A model generated the notes under the pieces. It was not told where the DNA came from. It worked only from the letters and a program-made list of their open reading frames with translations, and made no database searches. A program made the position numbers and the translations under genes. A stretch of 64,000 nt of DNA. Origin: Gnetum montanum. Its lineage: Eukaryota; Streptophyta; Gnetopsida; Gnetales; Gnetaceae. This document shows positions 45,837 to 56,419 of the stretch, one piece after another. Where the stretch lies: positions 174,515 to 238,514 of the forward strand of contig MNCI01027470.1 in assembly GCA_015680685.1 (NCBI GenBank). The letters run 5' to 3'. Within the stretch, counting starts at the first letter, position 1. Each line of letters opens with the position of its first letter.

Positions 45837-48500
45837 ATGAACCTTCAAGGGCTAACCCATCGGTCACTTAGGTTACAAGGCAAAGACCCCGCCTATACAA
45901 TTCTCACCCCAGAACAATACAACTTCACTTGTGTAAAGATCCAAGCCAACCTACCTACTAATCGCATGGAAATAGAAGCAAAACGACATTTTGAGTTCAT
46001 CTATAAGGGGGGCCATAACTTCATCCCCTCAGCATACGATGTGATTCCCCTATCTGAATCTCATCACGAACTTATATCCCAACTCCTCATGGTGAAGAGT
46101 CAAACCCTGCAGCAATCTACTGCAGAACCCCAAAACGAAGATGAAGAAGATAATTTCGTAGCGTAGTTCGAACACAGGGATTCATACCATACTCTCAATC
46201 CACATACTTACGCAAACCCGTTATTTCACCCTTTCACAGGAGAGACCATGTCACTTCATACAGTTAAAAGCACTCAAGCACATGTGCCCCAACAGGAAGT
46301 GCCCACTCTTATTCCCACTCTCCCTATGATCGATACTCAATTCAATGTACCCATCCCCACTATTCCTTCGGCCACCACATTATCCCCTCTCCTACAAGTA
46401 CAACCTCAACAACCCTTTACCCAAAATAATGTAAGAGCAACTTTCCCACCCCAAATAATTGGGATGCCATCTGTGATACCCGCTTCCACATCTACACACT
46501 TCATCCCATGAGTGCAAGTTCATAAAACATCCTTAACTCCTCCAGTACAATATCAAGTGCAAGGTTTTTCTTTGCAACCAACAGTTGGGCAATGGCTTGT
46601 CCCGGTTGTCCACTCACAACAATTTGTTCCACAACCCACTATTGGCCAGTGGACCACCCCTATCGCTCAACAACAACAATAACAACAACAACAACAACCT
46701 ATACCTTATGGTATGTTGCCCTTAGTAGCACCCCCTGCAAATATCCCACGAGTGCAACCTCTGACCACTCAACTTTCCTCCTTTCTACCCACTGTACAGC
46801 AGTCTAACCTGTATGGCACTCAAACTAGCCAACCTGCTGCTCCACCAAGTGCCCAAGAATGGGCCAAAGCCAAAAAGATGATGCAAGAGCTTACTGATGA
46901 GGTAAAATGCCTCAAAACTACTAGCAATGAAGAGCTTAAAGTGTTAGACTTTTACCAAGATGATCCTATTAGCTCTTCGGTGTCACCTTTAACCTTGCCC
47001 AAAGGAGTTTCTTTGCCCTAACTAACCAAATACAACGGGGAAGGAGACCCCAATGCCCATCTGGTCACATTTAGACTAGAATGTTTATTGCTTCAGGCTT
47101 GGCCCCATGCAATCTTGTGTGTATTTGCCATGTCCCTCACTGGGAGAGCTTTAGACTGGTACCGAGCCTTGCCTCGTAACTCCATATCCTCTTTGGAGAA
47201 TCTCTTACACCAGTTCGTTACTAGGTTCAAATACAACTTGAAACCACCACTTGAACCTGTACAAAAATTTATCCAAAGGTGGAGTGCTGCACTCAACGAA
47301 CTTCACGAGCCAATCCCAGAAACATACCTCCTCATGATTCTTAAGGGAGCCATAAACGATTTTGTCAAATCAAAATTGTACTATCTAAATGCATGCACTC
47401 TAAGCCAAGCTTTTGTATAGATTAAAAACATAGAAGAGGCAGCCCAAAATAGCCATGACCTTGCTTACTTAGCCTTCAAAAATCAACACACTAAAAAGGA
47501 TAAAGAAAAGGCTAAAGCAACAGTAGCAGTAGTAGCAGAGACTCAACCTACTAACATGGGACAATAAGGTAGACCACCTACTACTCTCGTTAACTATGAG
47601 AGAGTCACTCCTGCACATACACCTGAATCATCTACCATGCAAGTTGCTAACAAAGGTCATGCACGTACGTTTGAGAGGAAAGACCCCGCTTAGTACACAC
47701 CGCTCCCCATGAAGCCTTCCCAGTTGTTAGATCAAATTTTGAAGGCTGGGGCCATTAAACACAAATAGCTGTCTCCAGCAGCAGCCCAGAGACATGACCG
47801 ATTCTGTGAATTGGCCAAAAACCCAAGCTTGGCAACTCCAAATGTGCCTCCTATTCCAAGAGGCTTTAGACTTGATTGATTTTGCGAGTACCACCAATGG
47901 AATGGGCATGGTACTGATTATTGTTTCACCCTCAAACAAGACATACAACGTATGATTGATAGGGGTGAAATAACATTTGACAATGCCAACCCTGTTAAAC
48001 CGCAGAACCAATCTATGGGCGTATACAAATATCCCCTTAATACTAAGGAAGCTCCTTACGTTATTAACACGATCCATGTCGGAAATGAGCAAGGTATGCC
48101 CACAAAACCTTTTGTGATTTGTGTTCCTACTACAACGTCAACATCATCCCCACAATCTTCATATCCCACATACAATCCACCTACACCAACAAAACCATTT
48201 GTTATTCATGTACCCCCTGCCAATGCAATCACAAATATACAACCACCTACCCAGCCCACTCCCTTTGTGGTTCGAGTGCCACCTGCGGTTTGCAACCACA
48301 GAAGTACAACCGCAAAACCAACCAACTCCTTTCGTAATCAGGGTGCCTAAACACCTTGATACACAACCACCTCCAAATGTTCAACCGCAACCTCGACCTG
48401 CTCCATTTGTCATATGAGTCCCAAAACAACCTGATGTTCAAGCTCCAACGGTTCCCCCACGACCTTCGCGAGAATGCCTCACTGACAGACTTACTAGGGA
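45837..48500 (+). pseudogene. Gag, Tat-type (element B)
   Basis: Builds the particle. One reading frame runs from Met 45837 to about 48285, broken only by nine stops (46164, 46509, 46680, 47019, 47418, 47565, 47691, 47766, 47877), each explainable by one C-to-T change. N-terminal part: YTILTPEQYNFTCVKIQANL, FEFIYKGGHNFIPSAYDVIP. Then a Pro/Gln/Thr-rich region with (CAA)n (46660-46700); coiled-coil-like WAKAKKMMQELTDEVKCLK; core LTKYNGEGDPNAHL, LTGRALDWYRALP, LLHQFVTRFKYNL; Cys-His box CEYHQWNGHGTDYCFTLK (47880-47935). From 48090 five PFVIxVP repeats. A frameshift near 48285 moves the frame by one. Confidence 0.92.
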
Positions 48501-48504
48501 ACCG

Positions 48505-49737
48505 TTGGAAAAAGAACGTCAAAGTCTCGAATTGGGGCCACTGAAATCCACTCCCTTAAACATTGTACCTATGGCTTCGGCAACTGATGAGCCAAGCACG
48601 AGTCACGAAAGCAAAAAATTAGGGATACCAGATACGTCGAACCCAACCATCACATTAGACCACATGAAGACCATTCCACAAGAGATACAATTGCTGGGTC
48701 CAATGGACCAAGTCTCAACCAACAAGACTATACCAAATAGCAAAGACTTGGCCAGCGCCTTAACCCAGGTCACACAGGCACTTAAACAAAAAAACATAAC
48801 TTTAAGCTTGTATGATCTAATGATGACTTCTCAAGTTCATCGGGAAGCTTTAGTACACATGCTAACATCGATCCCAGTCAACGAAGACTTGCCTGTAAAC
48901 AAGCCTTCCATTCATGCGGTAATGTCTCCATATCAAGGATTAAGAACCACATCACTAAGCTTCAACATGGATAATATAAAAATAGATAAAAAATAGGAGA
49001 AGTCACCACTGCACCCATGTTCATAACCATATAAGTAAATTAATTTAAAATACATAGGGTGCATGTAGATGACGGAGCGACCACCAACGTAGTACCATAC
49101 CCTGTCATCGAACAGCTAGGGCTAACTGAACAAATCAAACCAACTTCCATGACATTCCTGAAATCGTTCAGCGGATCACATGTAGTGGTAAAAGGAACAT
49201 TAACTTTGGACTTCATAGCAGGGGATCGGTTCCCCACGTCAGCTAAATTTGTAGTCGTAGACGAGATGCCCGGATTTAATTTGATATTGGGATGACCATG
49301 GTTAGCCCAAATAAAAGCAGTATCTTCACCTATCCATAAAGAGATTCACTTACCCTATGAAGGTGGTGAAATCATTATACATGGTGATGCGGCTACACTC
49401 AACACCTCGGCACACGTAGGCACAAACCAAGGCTCAGAGGTTGAAATTGATGAGACTGAACAAGATGACATTACTCTCGAGCTTAAACAAGACGCCACAC
49501 CCATTGGAAACCAAGGTGATAACCAATCCCCAAACCGTGATCCCCCGGAAGATATAGAAACATCACAAAACGTGGAAACATCAGGACATGCTAACATAGG
49601 AGTTATTCCCCCAGACGTTTCATGGTTCGAATTGCCGTTTAACATAATTAGGGAAGGGGATGCTGAATATACGATTACACCGACATGCCCAACACGCCAT
49701 GTCAATCTGCGAAAATTAAAGAAGTTATTCAACCGTT
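48505..49737 (+). pseudogene. Aspartic protease region, Tat-type (element B)
   Basis: 48505-48996 carries ITLSLYDLMMTSQVHREALV and LTSIPVNEDLPVNKPSIHAV, shared with C. After a frameshift, VHVDDGATTNVVPYPVIEQL (49056-) has the Asp-Asp-Gly active-site form typical of this lineage; GTLTLDFIAGDRFPT and FVVVDEMPGFNLILG follow, then a stop (CGA to TGA at 49293) and the conserved PWL. Acidic tail, then WFELPFNIIREGDAEY and RKLKKLFNR ending at 49737. Confidence 0.9.
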
Positions 49738-49940
49738 AAACTATAATGGTCCAAAATGACGTTAAACTACCACATGTCCGCAATAACATAAAACTAGCCA
49801 CGATCAGGAATGGCTGGTTTAAAAAAAAAAAACCGCACCAAAACAATTTAAATTTCTCTTGTTTTCTTGTGGCCTGAAATGTCCTTAAACTAGAATGTTG
49901 TTGCACACATGGCCCGAAATGGCCTTAAACTAGAACAAGT
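49738..49940 (+). repeat. Motif tract after protease of B
   Basis: About six units with the core (C/T)TTAAACTAGAA or ATAAAACTAGCC preceded by GGCC(C/T)GAAATG (near 49740, 49763, 49787, 49892 and 49922). Same type as in C (42660) and after B integrase (58255). Confidence 0.7.
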
Positions 49941-50350
49941 TACGATTCCATTTCTTTAAAATTACATTCCTGTTTGCATGCATAGTTACATCCTTACTTT
50001 ACAAATTATTATTCCCCTTACATTTCTTCTACACTGTTATCATTTCAGCTACATTCACATTTATATTTACAAAAAGTTAAAACAACAAAACAAAAATAAA
50101 ATAATAAATATAAAAATAAAAAAAATCTTTTGTGTTTACACTTGTGTTTATCAAAAGTTTGGACAAAATTTGAAACAAAAAAAAAAAAAACTTAAACAAC
50201 ATAAAACACCAAAAAAATGTATAAATATATAAATTAATAATATCAAATGTTTACATTGTATCACACATTCGCTGTCATACAATCTACAAATTTTCAACAA
50301 AAAAAAAAAAAAAAGAATAACTAAGCTCACAACAATAACAAGTTAAATTA
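49941..50350. other. A-rich low-complexity spacer in B
   Basis: AT-rich with A8-A16 runs (50178-50191, 50300-50316). No gene. Equivalent in place to the A-rich spacer of C at 42881. Confidence 0.5.
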
Positions 50351-50989
50351 AACATCAGCGTTAGGAGGGGCTTGGTCCCCAAACTCATCCGCATCATCGA
50401 GTCCCGCTGCGTTGAGGCAGCCTCTTCACCAACACGTCCCCGCACCAAAACGAAATCTTAGGTAAGTAAGTTAAAATTTATAAAAACACACAAATGAAAA
50501 TAACTATCAACAAAACATAAATATCCAAGAGAGAATTAGCAAGAAAAATAATAATAAGATAAATAACTACAAAAATTGTATGTCGCATGGGACAATAACT
50601 CCCGTAACTCCCGTATTGGTTCGGTGCGCTTAATCCTTAAAGGTTGTGTTAAATTATTTTAATGGACTGAAATCATTTTAAATCAAAAGTTCCAATATTC
50701 ACCAAAAATCAATTACAGGCTATACATTTTATTGCCCATAACTATGCTTAGAATTAAAGGCTTTGATCAAAAAGTCTTCCCGTTACTTGTGAATCGCGAT
50801 GGCTATCGTGTTTTCATTTCACTGGTACACTGATGTTGGAGATAAGCTTAACCTGTAAGAAACCACCAATTCCTCTCCCGTTTTCTTAACCAAAACTCGA
50901 GATCACTCACTGCCAAAAGCTTCGTTCGTTCAGGAGGCGAGGCCGACCAATATAATGGATAGCACGTGAGCCCTATGTTTTGTATTGCT

Positions 50990-51365
50990 ATTTGTGCTGT
51001 AATGACAGGTTAGCATATAGGATAACATGTGTAAAAAGAAGGTTTTTCCGTCTGCCGATTCACTAGATATCACGTTGCACTTGGTTGCACCAAAAAAAAA
51101 AAAAAAAAAACTGTTCATGTGTTTGATACGCTTGGTAGCCAGTTTGGTATTTAATGTAAAATGCATCGGGGTAACTCGGGTTCTCGTTCCTCGCTAAAGC
51201 CCTCCTAAAAAAATGAAAAAACATGGTAAACACCGCACCCAAGATACAGATCACGGGTGCAATGAGTGCAAACGCTTTAATGGCCATAAAAGTACCAAAG
51301 ATACAATGATCCAGTGCACAATAAGTGCCACGGCTTGTATTTTTATGGGCTAGCATGCAATCCAA
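50990..51365 (-). pseudogene. Small membrane-protein-like ORF, unknown (in B interval)
   Basis: A 100-codon frame with a long hydrophobic span (FMAIKAFALIAPVICILGAV and onward) followed by a basic stretch FFRRALARNENPSYPDAFY. The last part runs through an A18 run (51092-51109), which may have shifted the frame. I do not recognise a family. It overlaps in another frame the short ORF at 51350-51415. Confidence 0.35.
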
Positions 51366-51415
51366 TCCCGGTCCAGTTGCAAGGTGCGCTTGCCTTGTTC
51401 TATCAGGTTATTCAT
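51350..51415 (-). other. 21-codon ORF start with ribosome-binding-like AGAGGA
   Basis: On the minus strand AGAGGA (51424-51429) precedes an ATG by 8 bases; the frame reads MNNLIEQGKRTLQLDRDWIA then Cys and stop. The spacing looks like a bacterial Shine-Dalgarno site, and the codon use (CTG, CGC, ACC, CGG) differs from the retroelement. A frameshift could connect it to 51365-50990. Could be chance. Confidence 0.25.
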
Positions 51416-51433
51416 GGTTGTTGTCCTCTTATA

Positions 51434-51649
51434 TTATGGTGATATTTTTTTTAGATATACCAGCCAAGTAATGAAATAGGGTATCGATACATACACCAAT
51501 GCAATACATAAACCTAAACCTATACCTATGATCTCTCCCTTTTTTCTTCGTGGGTGTTTCCCGTACTTTTGGGTCGTCAAAATGTCATGCCAGCACTGAC
51601 ACATGGCATACCGAAAAAAAAGGGGGGTTACGTATAATAAATACATCAT
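51434..51649 (-). pseudogene. Small membrane-protein-like ORF, unknown (in B interval)
   Basis: 71 codons. KYGKHPRRKKGEIIGIGLGL leads into a hydrophobic span through ALVYVSIPYFITWLVYL, a basic-then-membrane layout. Ends 4 bases before the AGAGGA of the next ORF, so the three ORFs lie head to tail on one strand like a small operon. No family recognised. Confidence 0.35.
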
Positions 51650-51671
51650 ATACCCTCCTATCGATTTTGTA

Positions 51672-52028
51672 CTATGTTTCTTGCCGGTTCTGAATGCAGA
51701 TAATACGTGGTCTTAATGCCTTTTTTCCAAGCATATTGATACATGTCAGACAAATATATTTACCTGATGCATTGGCATTAGACACATAAAGATTCAAGCT
51801 TTGTGATTGACACAGGGACCGTTGACGAATGGCCGCCTTGTCAATCAACGCGCGGCAATCAATCTCAAATGCCGTTTTGTACTTTTGTTTTAAGTCTGCA
51901 GCAGAAATATAAAAGAAAAAGAGCAAAAAACCAGCAATGAATATGCCCTGAAAGGGCAAAAGACAGCGGCCTCCAAAGGGGTGCCTAAGGGTAAGCGCTT
52001 GATGCTTATGGTAACTTCGTATCCCCAC
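51672..52028 (-). pseudogene. Small single-membrane-span ORF, unknown (in B interval)
   Basis: 118 codons. After about 25 residues a membrane span (GIFIAGFLLFFFYISA) is followed by a hydrophilic part (DLKQKYKTAFEIDCRALIDK, AAIRQRSLCQSQSLNLYV). This resembles in layout small pilin-like or secreted bacterial proteins, but no family is recognised. An alternative is an exon of a eukaryotic gene: GCATCAG/GTAAATAT near 51770 looks like a splice donor and CTGCATTCAG near 51695 like an acceptor. Confidence 0.35.
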
Positions 52029-52705
52029 TTCAGTGTCCCCGCCGGTATAAAAAAAAACCTGGACGACGCGAACCGGCTATTACTGGAGAATTACGCTACT
52101 CCTTCAAGAGATCTCGTACAAACGTCCAAATGTCACGTCACGCTTGCTTTTATGTAACGTGGTCTATTTTTCTGCCATATGGTGAATAAGTAAGCAAAAT
52201 GAAAATAACGTGAACGTGGGCGGGCCACATTCGGATCCAGCCTCGTTATGGTTGCTATTGTAACAACGTTGCCCCCGATGTTGCCGGGCACCCCAAGGAA
52301 TTCAAGAAGATCCAATGGATCTGAGGCGGAAGACCTGGGGAATACGCCTCCAAGCAAGCAAGCATCTCACCAGTGCAAGGAGAAGAGAATCAAGCAAACA
52401 AGCACACACACAATCTTGTAGACCACCTCGGTGGGAGGGGAGACCTCACCCCCAGATCCCTCACGATCTAGTACAAGGTGTGGCATGGCACTGCACCAAA
52501 ACTATCCAGTCTTGGCTGCCTACATATCTACAACTGCCATAAAATGAGGGCCATGTAGTTCTCCACGGATAAGAGAGGAATGAAAAGGACTTAGAAGAGA
52601 GTTGCAACAGGAGGGTGTCCTATTGCTAGCTTGGTACCACCAAGCCGGGGTGGGTTTTGTGACACTTGCGAGCCACCAGAGGGCGCCTCAGAGTGTTCCA
52701 TGGCC

Positions 52706-52763
52706 CTCGAACCATAAGGAGAGCCCAAAAGAACCTCGAACCATAAGGAGAGCCCAAAAGAAC
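52706..52763. repeat. 29-base perfect tandem duplication
   Basis: Two identical 29-base units, each starting CTCGAACCATAAGG and ending CCCAAAAGAAC (52706-52734, 52735-52763). Inside the non-coding section of the B interval. Confidence 0.95.
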
Positions 52764-52929
52764 CACCATTCTGGGACATCTCTCACAGCTATCCTTTCTT
52801 TTCCTTTTCTAATACATTGGCCAAAGTGATATGGGAGTTCCGCGTGGAGCCGCTGGCCGTGGTTGATGATCTGATTCCAATAGGAGTTTTCTGAACTCGA
52901 TAAATGCCGTTTTGTTTTTGAACGGACAC

Positions 52930-53250
52930 CGGGAATGTCATCACCGGCCTAGTGTTTACAAAAGCATCGGCCTACCTTTTCATCAACATGAAATATTCTC
53001 ATGAACAATAAACACGCGCGAATGCGCAAGTCATCGCTGAACCTTTGGCACTCCTGAAGGCAGGCGAATCCATACAAATGCAACGTTTTTACCTCGCACG
53101 CCCCATCCAAAACTCACGCTGCAATAAATACTTGTATCTCCCAGAGCCATGCGGCGACTGAGCATCCGACACGCGCCGGCAGAGCGTAGACGAGCATAGA
53201 AGAAGCTCACCTGAGCCAAGCAAACCGAAAATCACACCACTATTGGAGTT
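52930..53250 (+). pseudogene. Broken ORF of unknown function (in B interval)
   Basis: One plus-strand frame reads VITGLVFTKASAYLFINMKY, SHEQ-stop-TRANAQVIAEPLALLKAGES, IQMQRFYLARPIQNSRCNKY, LYLPEPCGD-stop. Stops at 53006 (TAA, possible CAA) and near 53158 (TGA, possible CGA) fit C-to-T changes, like those of B gag. Function unknown. Other frames are also partly open, so reading-frame choice is tentative. Confidence 0.3.
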
Positions 53251-53279
53251 TTGACTTCGCAACGGAAAGTACAAAGGCA

Positions 53280-53360
53280 GCTAACTCACGCCCACGGTGC
53301 AAAGGCAGCTAACTCACGCTCATCGCGCAGGTCTAAGTTACGCTGATGTTACGCAGGTCC
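53280..53360 (+). repeat. CTCACGCT-type motif tract in B interval
   Basis: GGCAGCTAACTCACGC occurs twice, followed by AGTTACGCTGATGTTACGC. Same motif as in the B leader and U3, so this part of the interval belongs to the retroelement. Confidence 0.65.
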
Positions 53361-53552
53361 AATTATCGGCTACAGGTTAATTTTATTAAGCTATCATGTG
53401 CCTAACTTTCTTTTCACATGCTTAATACGTAATATGATTTCAAACATCATTCCTTGAAGTAAGGACTATTTTTATGTTTATTACCGTACTAGCTACTATT
53501 GCAAATCAGCTATAGCTAGCACTTAATAAAATAGCTATTAGAGCTATTCCAT

Positions 53553-54039
53553 ATGCAAACTGACCTTCACAATCATGGGCGTAACCTGCTGATTTGGGAT
53601 GATGATATCCGAGCTTTGATTTTTTTTTTTTGGAGCCTGTTGACCTCCATTGTGCTATGCATCAGGAACTCTCAGATGCGTATCCTGGTAAACCTTATAG
53701 GCTCATTTCTGCAATTTTCCCCAGGAAACGGTTCCGCGAATGTTTATTTTTCCATATAGACTTTATGTTACTTGTGCGGAAGAGCCTAAGTATCTTTTGC
53801 GCAAGCGTGTTGACTTTGAATCTTGAGTGAGCCGTATCAGAGGGGTGTCAAGAACGGGTGTGCCTGCGTTTTCAACGCAGGAGCATTCTTTTGATTGTTC
53901 TTTTGAAGCTGTGTTAGAAATTCCACCAAACTTCACCCGTCTTTCTTGCTTCCGTTTTCCCTCGCGGAAACTATCCACTGCAGCATTTTGGAACCTTGTT
54001 TCTGTATCTCAAGTAGTTGAACAAGATCTCTGTTTGTGA
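53553..54039 (+). pseudogene. Broken ORF of unknown function (in B interval)
   Basis: Three consecutive frames each keep a piece: DLHNHGRNLLIWDDDIRAL up to a T12 run (53618-53629); EPVDLHCAMHQELSDAYPGK, PYRLISAIFPRKRFRECL; then PYRLYVTCAEEPKYLLRKRV, a stop at 53824 (TGA, possible CGA) and TGVPAFSTQEHSFDCSFEAV to VSQVVEQDLCL at 54039. This suggests one former protein of about 150 residues with two frameshifts. No family recognised. Confidence 0.35.
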
Positions 54040-54234
54040 AAACCGTGACAATAAAACAGGAGTAGATCCTCGGGCCGGGATGTTATGGGAAATCTATTAG
54101 CACAAGCAATGATTTGATGTTGGAATACAAGACTTTGTATTTTAACCTTTGAATGTCAGTTTATGGGATAACCCATAAACACCGATAAAATTATAGTGGA
54201 TCAAAAAGGCTGATTTTGGATAAAGGCATTATTC

Positions 54235-54425
54235 ACGCTATTCACACTGTAACAAGGACAGTTGCTCACGCTACCCTTGTCCATATCACTCACGCTGTGT
54301 CCCTGTAACTGTGTCCCTGTAACTCACGCTACGCTCTATAACTTATGCCGCGCTCCTCACGCTGCACCACGCACCCAGTTAGTCATGCTGCCAACGTTAA
54401 CTCACGCTACTCCCTGTTAAACTCC
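54235..54425 (+). repeat. CTCACGCT-type motif tract before RT of B
   Basis: Eight or so irregular copies of ACTCACGCT or CTCACGCTG mixed with TGTCCCTGTAACT. Native B motif; marks the right border of the GC-rich patchwork. A T-rich tract and (TA)n (54586-54602) follow. Confidence 0.75.
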
Positions 54426-54664
54426 TTTGGCACGCTTGATTCTGTTTAGTTCACCTTATTTCCCTTCTCTTCTGTTTTACTTTGTTGTGCCTTTTACTTA
54501 TTTATTCTATTTTATTTATTACTCACTTTGTTTCCATCCTTCATGCTCTCACAATAATTTTCTTTTTATTGATGAAGTAAGAAAATATATATATATATAT
54601 AAAAAACCATGAAGACTGAAAATCTATGAAACCATGAACATTATTACATTTTTACATGAAATGT

Positions 54665-54715
54665 GAATACAGCGAATTGGCCTAGTATGGCCTAAAACTG
54701 CCATTACATACCACA
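54665..54715 (+). repeat. Short motif tract before RT of B
   Basis: GGCCTAGTATGGCCTAAAACTGCC resembles the tracts after protease and integrase; one to two units only. Confidence 0.5.
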
Positions 54716-54849
54716 GTTTTGTTAGACTAATCATGAAAAACTTAAGCCTTCCTCATCAAGAAAATGTTGTTTAAATTAGCAAGAACAAGCATATGGATAG
54801 TAAGAACCTCTTTTCTCAACGTTGTCTATCAATGGACCACATGGGGCCA

Positions 54850-56000
54850 TTCAATGAGAAGTCAACCTAGAATCCATTGATCTAGACTTATCATCAATTT
54901 ATGACAATTTCGTGGCATCCACTCAAGGAACATCAGACTGCTTTGAGGATATGACTAAAAATTTGGACTTAGAAACCGACAACATCACTGAGGATCCCCT
55001 CGTCGAAGTTCCCATTACTATGTTTAGTGGTGAGCTTAAAACATTAAAATTACGTACTCTACTAAATCCGCAAATTGCCAATGACATTACACAAGTGCTG
55101 AAGAATAATATCAAAACTTTCGCTTGGTCGTATACTGATATGCCAGGATTGGATCCTCGCATCATCTAGCATAACATCATTCTCGATGAAAAACTTAGAC
55201 CAGTAAAGCAAAAAACACGAAAGGTTAGGCCTGAGGTAGCGTTGGCAGTTCGTAATGAAATCACAAAGCTCTATGAGGCCGGTTTCATTCGAGCTATTGA
55301 TTATGTTGATTGGGTATCCAACATTGTTGTAGTCCATAAGAAGAATGGTAGCATTTGTATATGTATTGACTTCCGTGACCTCAACGTAGCTACCCAGTAT
55401 CGATCAACTCGTTGACTCAATCGCCAGATACGCATTATTGTCCTTTATGGATGGATTTTCGGGATACAACCAAATCAGGATCAACCTAGAACACCAACTC
55501 AAGACAACCTTCATGACACCTTGGGGCACGTTCTGTTATACAATGATGCCATTTGGTCTTAAAAACGCGGGTGCCACATATCAACGGGCAATGACATATA
55601 TATTTAATAATTACATGCTTGATTCACTCAATGATTATGTAGATGACATTGCAATCAAGTCTAAAACAACCGAACAACACGCAAAACACCTAGACTTGGT
55701 ACTCAAACGTTGTCTCAAATATGACCTTAGGCTTAACCGAAAGAAATGCATCTTTGGGGTTAAAACGGGGAAAATGCTTGGCTTCATAGTCTCCGAAACA
55801 GGTATACAAGTAGACCCCGATAAGGTCAAAGTAATAACTAATATGCAACCGCCTAGGAACATCACTGAATTACGTGGTCTGCAAGGTAGACTGCAATTCA
55901 TCAGACGCTTTATCGCGAAGCTAACTGATAAGTTGAAACCCATGCAACATTTACTACGGAAGAATGTTCATTTTCAATGGACTCAACCGTGCCAAGAGGC
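54850..56000 (+). pseudogene. Reverse transcriptase, Tat-type (element B)
   Basis: NNIKTFAWSYTDMPGLDPRI, stop (CAG to TAG, 55167), KQKTRKVRPEVALAVRNEIT, FIRAIDYVDWVSNIVVVHKK, ICIDFRDLNVATQ; then a deletion of roughly 30 bases near 55396 that removed the ...FPLP segment and shifted the frame; IDQLVDSIARYALLSFMDGF, SGYNQIRI, MPFGLKNAGATYQRAM, and the catalytic box NDYVDDIAIKS (55630-55665). Continues open as a 299-codon frame from 55438. Both catalytic Asp are intact. Confidence 0.93.
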
Positions 56001-56340
56001 CTTTGAAAACATAAAAGTAGAATTGGCTCAACTACCAACGGTTCATCCCCCGCAAAGCGATAAACCTTTTTACATCTACCTTGCCACATCTGACTCATCG
56101 ATTGCGGCCATGCTTTGCCAAAAACGAGAAGACAGAGCCGAGATCCCCGTTTACTATTTAAGCCATGCCTTAACCGCCTATGAACAACGATATAACGATG
56201 TGGAGAGATCGTGTCTCGCCTTAGTATTTTCCTTAAAAAATGACGACATTATCTCTTCTGTAACCAAGTCTACATCATTTGCAAAAACAACATGCTTTGA
56301 GCTATCACCAACAACATCTACGAGTCAAGTAGGATAACTA
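56001..56340 (+). pseudogene. RNase H, classical domain (element B)
   Basis: End of the same open frame: KPFYIYLATSDSSIAAMLCQ, IPVYYLSHALTAYEQRYNDV, ERSCLALVFSLK. A frameshift near 56240 garbles the rest (the expected ...LRHYL... and HP.. end), and the frame stops at 56335. In Tat elements this first RNase H is followed by a second one. Confidence 0.85.
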
Positions 56341-56419
56341 GATGGAAGGCGATGATTACAGAGTTTGACCTGCGCTATGTTGCCCAATCTCTACTAAGGG
56401 TCATGCATTAGCCAATCAG

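Larger units (their letters stand above)
50351..54234. other. GC-richer patchwork of unknown origin between protease and RT of B
   Basis: Base composition rises clearly against the AT-rich element DNA. Sections: 50351-50460, minus-strand acidic end DDADEFGDQAPPNADV-stop; 50800-52150, minus-strand membrane ORFs; 52290-52830, non-coding with a 29-base tandem duplication; 52830-53270, plus-strand ORF pieces; 53280-53350, CTCACGCT motifs native to B; 53553-54040, plus-strand ORF pieces. In C the matching place holds an antisense gene unlike this. It may be captured foreign or host DNA, a diverged accessory region, or a misassembly. Confidence 0.5.

Noticed and set aside
50930-51166. Continuation of the membrane ORF through the A18 run (51092-51109) as real protein
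   Set aside because: The poly-Phe stretch comes from a homopolymer that is prone to slippage and sequencing error; the frame beyond it is unreliable.
50351-54234. Plain bacterial contamination of the assembly
   Set aside because: Not excluded, but B-specific CTCACGCT tracts lie within and beside the segment, both flanks belong to one element with matching LTRs and TSD, and some stops show the same C-to-T look as B gag. Kept as an alternative in the findings.
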